Origin: Candidatus Bathyarchaeota archaeon
Lineage (GTDB): Archaea; Thermoproteota; Bathyarchaeia; Bathyarchaeales; Bathyarchaeaceae
Length of the DNA: 7,143 nt
Assembly: GCA_020348365.1 (NCBI GenBank)
Contig: CP070749.1
Span: forward strand, 943,893-951,035
Reading direction: 5' to 3'
Below, one piece after another: positions 6,128 to 7,143 of the stretch (its first letter is position 1; every line of letters starts with the position of its first letter). Both the position numbers and the translations under genes were made by a program. Under the pieces are notes generated by a model. That model was given only the letters and a program-made list of their open reading frames with translations. It was not told the DNA's origin and ran no database searches.

Positions 6128-6168
6128 TTAACATTCTGTGTTAACGCCTGTTTTACAAGCGTAAAACA
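6128..6168 (+). terminator. Two adjacent hairpins downstream of the decarboxylase
   Basis: TTAACA and TGTTAA (6128-6133, 6139-6144) form a 6-bp stem with a 5-nt loop. TGTTTTAC and GTAAAACA (6149-6156, 6161-6168) form a perfect 8-bp stem with an AAGC loop. They lie 65-105 nt past the stop codon. No long U-run follows, so they could stabilise or process the mRNA 3' end, terminate it, or be a protein-binding palindrome. Confidence 0.4.
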
Positions 6169-6250
6169 TTGAAACGAAGCAGAGGAGATCTGGGATTTCG
6201 ACACGACTGGATTGTGGTTTTTCTCTGCTTGGCACCTCATAAGATGGTGA

Positions 6251-6262
6251 ACACGCGCGCGT
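6251..6262. repeat. Alternating ACACGCGCGCGT tract
   Basis: Twelve alternating purine-pyrimidine bases in an otherwise AT-leaning spacer. Like the tract at 1726-1741, it is a candidate Z-DNA-prone sequence lying outside the well-supported genes. Confidence 0.45.
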
Positions 6263-6363
6263 CCGACTAACCGGCAAATAAGACCATACTCTAAAACCAT
6301 TTAAAAGAATTAGCAACGAAACCACAATATGTCATGCAAAACGGGAAGGTATCGGCAATTCTC

Positions 6364-6369
6364 TATTAA
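6364..6369 (+). promoter_or_regulatory. TATA-like box before the 48-residue ORF
   Basis: TATTAA is centred about 24 nt before GTG 6390, slightly short of the usual 26-27 nt for archaeal leaderless genes. It is the only positional support for transcription of this small ORF. Confidence 0.25.
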
Positions 6370-6389
6370 GGGTTGTTTAGGTCGGTGAT

Positions 6390-6536
6390 GTGCTTGCTGA
6401 TTTCGATTTTTGTATGTTGTGCTCTCCCACATCGACCATAGATGAGAATGGTGCATGCATAGAAGAAATTGATGTTGATTCTGATGGATTGAACATCAAG
6501 AAACCATCAAGTAAACCATCAAACTCGGAAAAATAG
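6390..6536 (+). CDS. Possible 48-residue small acidic protein
   Basis: GTG 6390 to TAG 6534-6536 gives 48 residues with an uneven, protein-like composition. There is a CxxC (Cys8, Cys11) in DFCMLCSPTST, an acidic middle with IEEIDVDSDG (24-33), and a Lys/Ser/Pro tail (KKPSSKPSNSEK). A stop codon lies 9 nt upstream in frame, so the ORF cannot start earlier. A TATTAA box (6364-6369) is centred about 24 nt before the GTG, compatible with a leaderless message; GGTGAT abuts the start too closely to be a normal ribosome binding site. DVDSDG recalls the start of a calcium-binding loop, but the later positions do not fit. An opposite-strand frame (6377-6571) competes for the same bases. I recognise no family; it could be a remnant tail. 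Confidence 0.3.
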   Translation: MLADFDFCMLCSPTSTIDENGACIEEIDVDSDGLNIKKPSSKPSNSEK

Positions 6537-6575
6537 ATTTCTCTGATTTTCCCAATCAACGCAACATGCATGCAT
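6452..6575. repeat. Two ATGCATGC copies flanking the end of the small ORF
   Basis: TGCATGCAT at 6452-6460 and ATGCATGCAT at 6566-6575 lie 105 nt apart, one within the possible small ORF and the other between it and the membrane-protein stop codon. Between them, a CATCAA-containing unit recurs three times (about 6492-6523), encoding the Lys/Ser/Pro tail. Confidence 0.45.
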
Positions 6576-6596
6576 ATGCTACGACAGACTCTGGGT

Positions 6597-7143
6597 TTAG
6601 TCTTCTACCTCTTGTGTGAAACCGGCCATTTCTTTCAATTGTTCCATCAATGCCTTCTTTTGCCTTCCATAGTCTCTCCCGAGGGATATGGCTATGAACA
6701 ATACGACAATGCTCAAGATGAATTCGAGAGGGATAGGAACGCCCCACCAATCAAAGTCGAAGACCCAAAAGGGCAGATAGGCAAGAACCATACCAACGAA
6801 TCCGACTATATACGACAATATTTGATTTCTTCTTGCTTCACGTATCTTTCTCTGAAGATGTATTGATTCATGCATTTCCGTGGCTTTAGCCTCTTCAACC
6901 GTCGCCTTTGGTCTTCCCATCACCGCAAATGTTGATACTGAAGCTATCACAATCGTGAGTGTCAAAAAGGCATACACAAGGTTTCGCATGGTCTCAGCCT
7001 CGACAAGAGCAGCTTCTTTGTCTAGTTGGAGATGGTCAAATGAATCCTGCAGCGTGTTATATGTAGAACTCAGTTGATCATATTGTTCCTGTAATTGGTC
7101 ATGAGATGACTGAAGAGCGCTGTAATTCATCAGGAGATCGTTA
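6597..7143 (-). CDS. Coiled-coil membrane protein, C-terminal part (enters from right edge)
   Basis: The frame is open to the right edge. ATG 7130-7128 is probably internal: the codons before it (NDLL) continue the same pattern and no ribosome binding site precedes it. Counting from that Met, residues 1-48 are a Leu/Tyr/Gln-rich heptad-like coiled coil (LQEQYDQL, STYNTLQDSFDHLQ). Three membrane helices follow at about 51-71, 104-123 and 134-151. A charged linker with GRPKATVEEAKATEMH and RKIREARR lies between helices 1 and 2, and a DFDWWGVPIP turn lies between 2 and 3. By the positive-inside rule the linker and C-terminus face the cytoplasm, which puts the coiled coil outside. Many uncultured archaea encode long surface proteins with YNSLQ-type repeats ending this way; that kinship is inferred. 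No enzymatic motif is seen and no family is recognised. Confidence 0.75.
   Translation of the reverse strand, partial: NDLLMNYSALQSSHDQLQEQYDQLSSTYNTLQDSFDHLQLDKEAALVEAETMRNLVYAFLTLTIVIASVSTFAVMGRPKATVEEAKATEMHESIHLQRKIREARRNQILSYIVGFVGMVLAYLPFWVFDFDWWGVPIPLEFILSIVVLFIAISLGRDYGRQKKALMEQLKEMAGFTQEVED

Larger units (their letters stand above)
6063..6389. other. Gene-poor spacer after the decarboxylase
   Basis: No convincing gene lies here. A 65-codon minus-strand frame (6128-6325) has no ribosome binding site or recognisable motif, and the plus strand holds only very short frames. The stretch contains two adjacent hairpins near 6128-6168, an alternating ACACGCGCGCGT tract (6251-6262) and a distant 10-bp inverted repeat (6211-6220 with 6319-6328). 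No tRNA or other structured RNA was recognised. Confidence 0.5.

Noticed and set aside
6128..6325. 65-codon minus-strand frame after the decarboxylase
   Set aside because: It overlaps the hairpins and the alternating GC tract, has no start signals and low-information composition.
6211..6328. 10-bp inverted repeat ATTGTGGTTT / AAACCACAAT about 100 nt apart
   Set aside because: One such pair at this distance is expected by chance in a 7-kb window; no transposase, target duplication or conserved content lies between the arms.
6377..6571. 64-codon minus-strand frame in the 6063-6596 gap
   Set aside because: No ribosome binding site and no recognisable pattern; it competes with the plus-strand 48-codon ORF. 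Neither is proven, but the plus frame has the better composition and an upstream TATA-like box.
6570..6866. 98-codon plus-strand frame near the right end
   Set aside because: It lies opposite the membrane-protein gene, whose helices and coiled coil are far more protein-like.
1..7143. tRNA, rRNA, CRISPR array, insertion sequence, prophage or defence module
   Set aside because: No cloverleaf, spaced direct repeats, transposase or integrase motifs, or toxin-antitoxin-like gene pair was found on reading both strands.

Overview
The window looks like ordinary chromosome from an archaeon. The main reasons are a complete NucS/EndoMS-type endonuclease, TATA-like boxes about 24-36 nt upstream of start codons (some preceded by purine-rich BRE-like bases), several TTG/GTG starts with GGTGAT- or GAGG-type ribosome binding sites, an oligo-T terminator-like run, and a large secreted, C-terminally anchored protein with 12 N-glycosylation sequons. 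(NucS also occurs in actinobacteria, but the promoter layout and surface proteins do not fit them.) The style of the surface and coiled-coil membrane proteins resembles uncultured lineages such as Bathyarchaeia. That placement is a guess; the sequence alone does not fix the phylum.

Layout. Bases 1-210 (minus) hold the N-terminal part of a rubrerythrin-like diiron protein that runs off the left edge. Bases 316-1128 (minus) hold nucS. It is separated by a 42-bp divergent promoter from a small class I SAM-dependent methyltransferase at 1171-1767 (plus). Bases 1768-1946 hold no firm gene, only an inverted repeat and two possible small ORFs. A HAD-family phosphatase (1947-2648) and a 559-residue surface protein (2726-4405) follow, both on minus but each with its own start signals. 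A 175-bp divergent spacer leads to a group II PLP-dependent decarboxylase (4581-6062, plus). The 534-bp gap 6063-6596 has two adjacent hairpins and a possible 48-codon ORF. Bases 6597-7143 (minus) are the C-terminal part of a coiled-coil, three-helix membrane protein that enters from the right edge.

How the genes fit together. NucS is a mismatch/DNA repair nuclease and rubrerythrin detoxifies peroxide. They lie in tandem but each has its own promoter signals, so a shared DNA-damage/oxidative-stress theme is only suggestive. The HAD, surface protein and decarboxylase show no obvious pathway link. I found no defence island, mobile element, CRISPR array or RNA gene, and I do not see a convincing new multigene system. 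The most notable non-coding signal is an excess of the palindrome GCATGC and of ATGCATGC/CGCGCG alternating purine-pyrimidine tracts, mostly in spacers and at gene ends.
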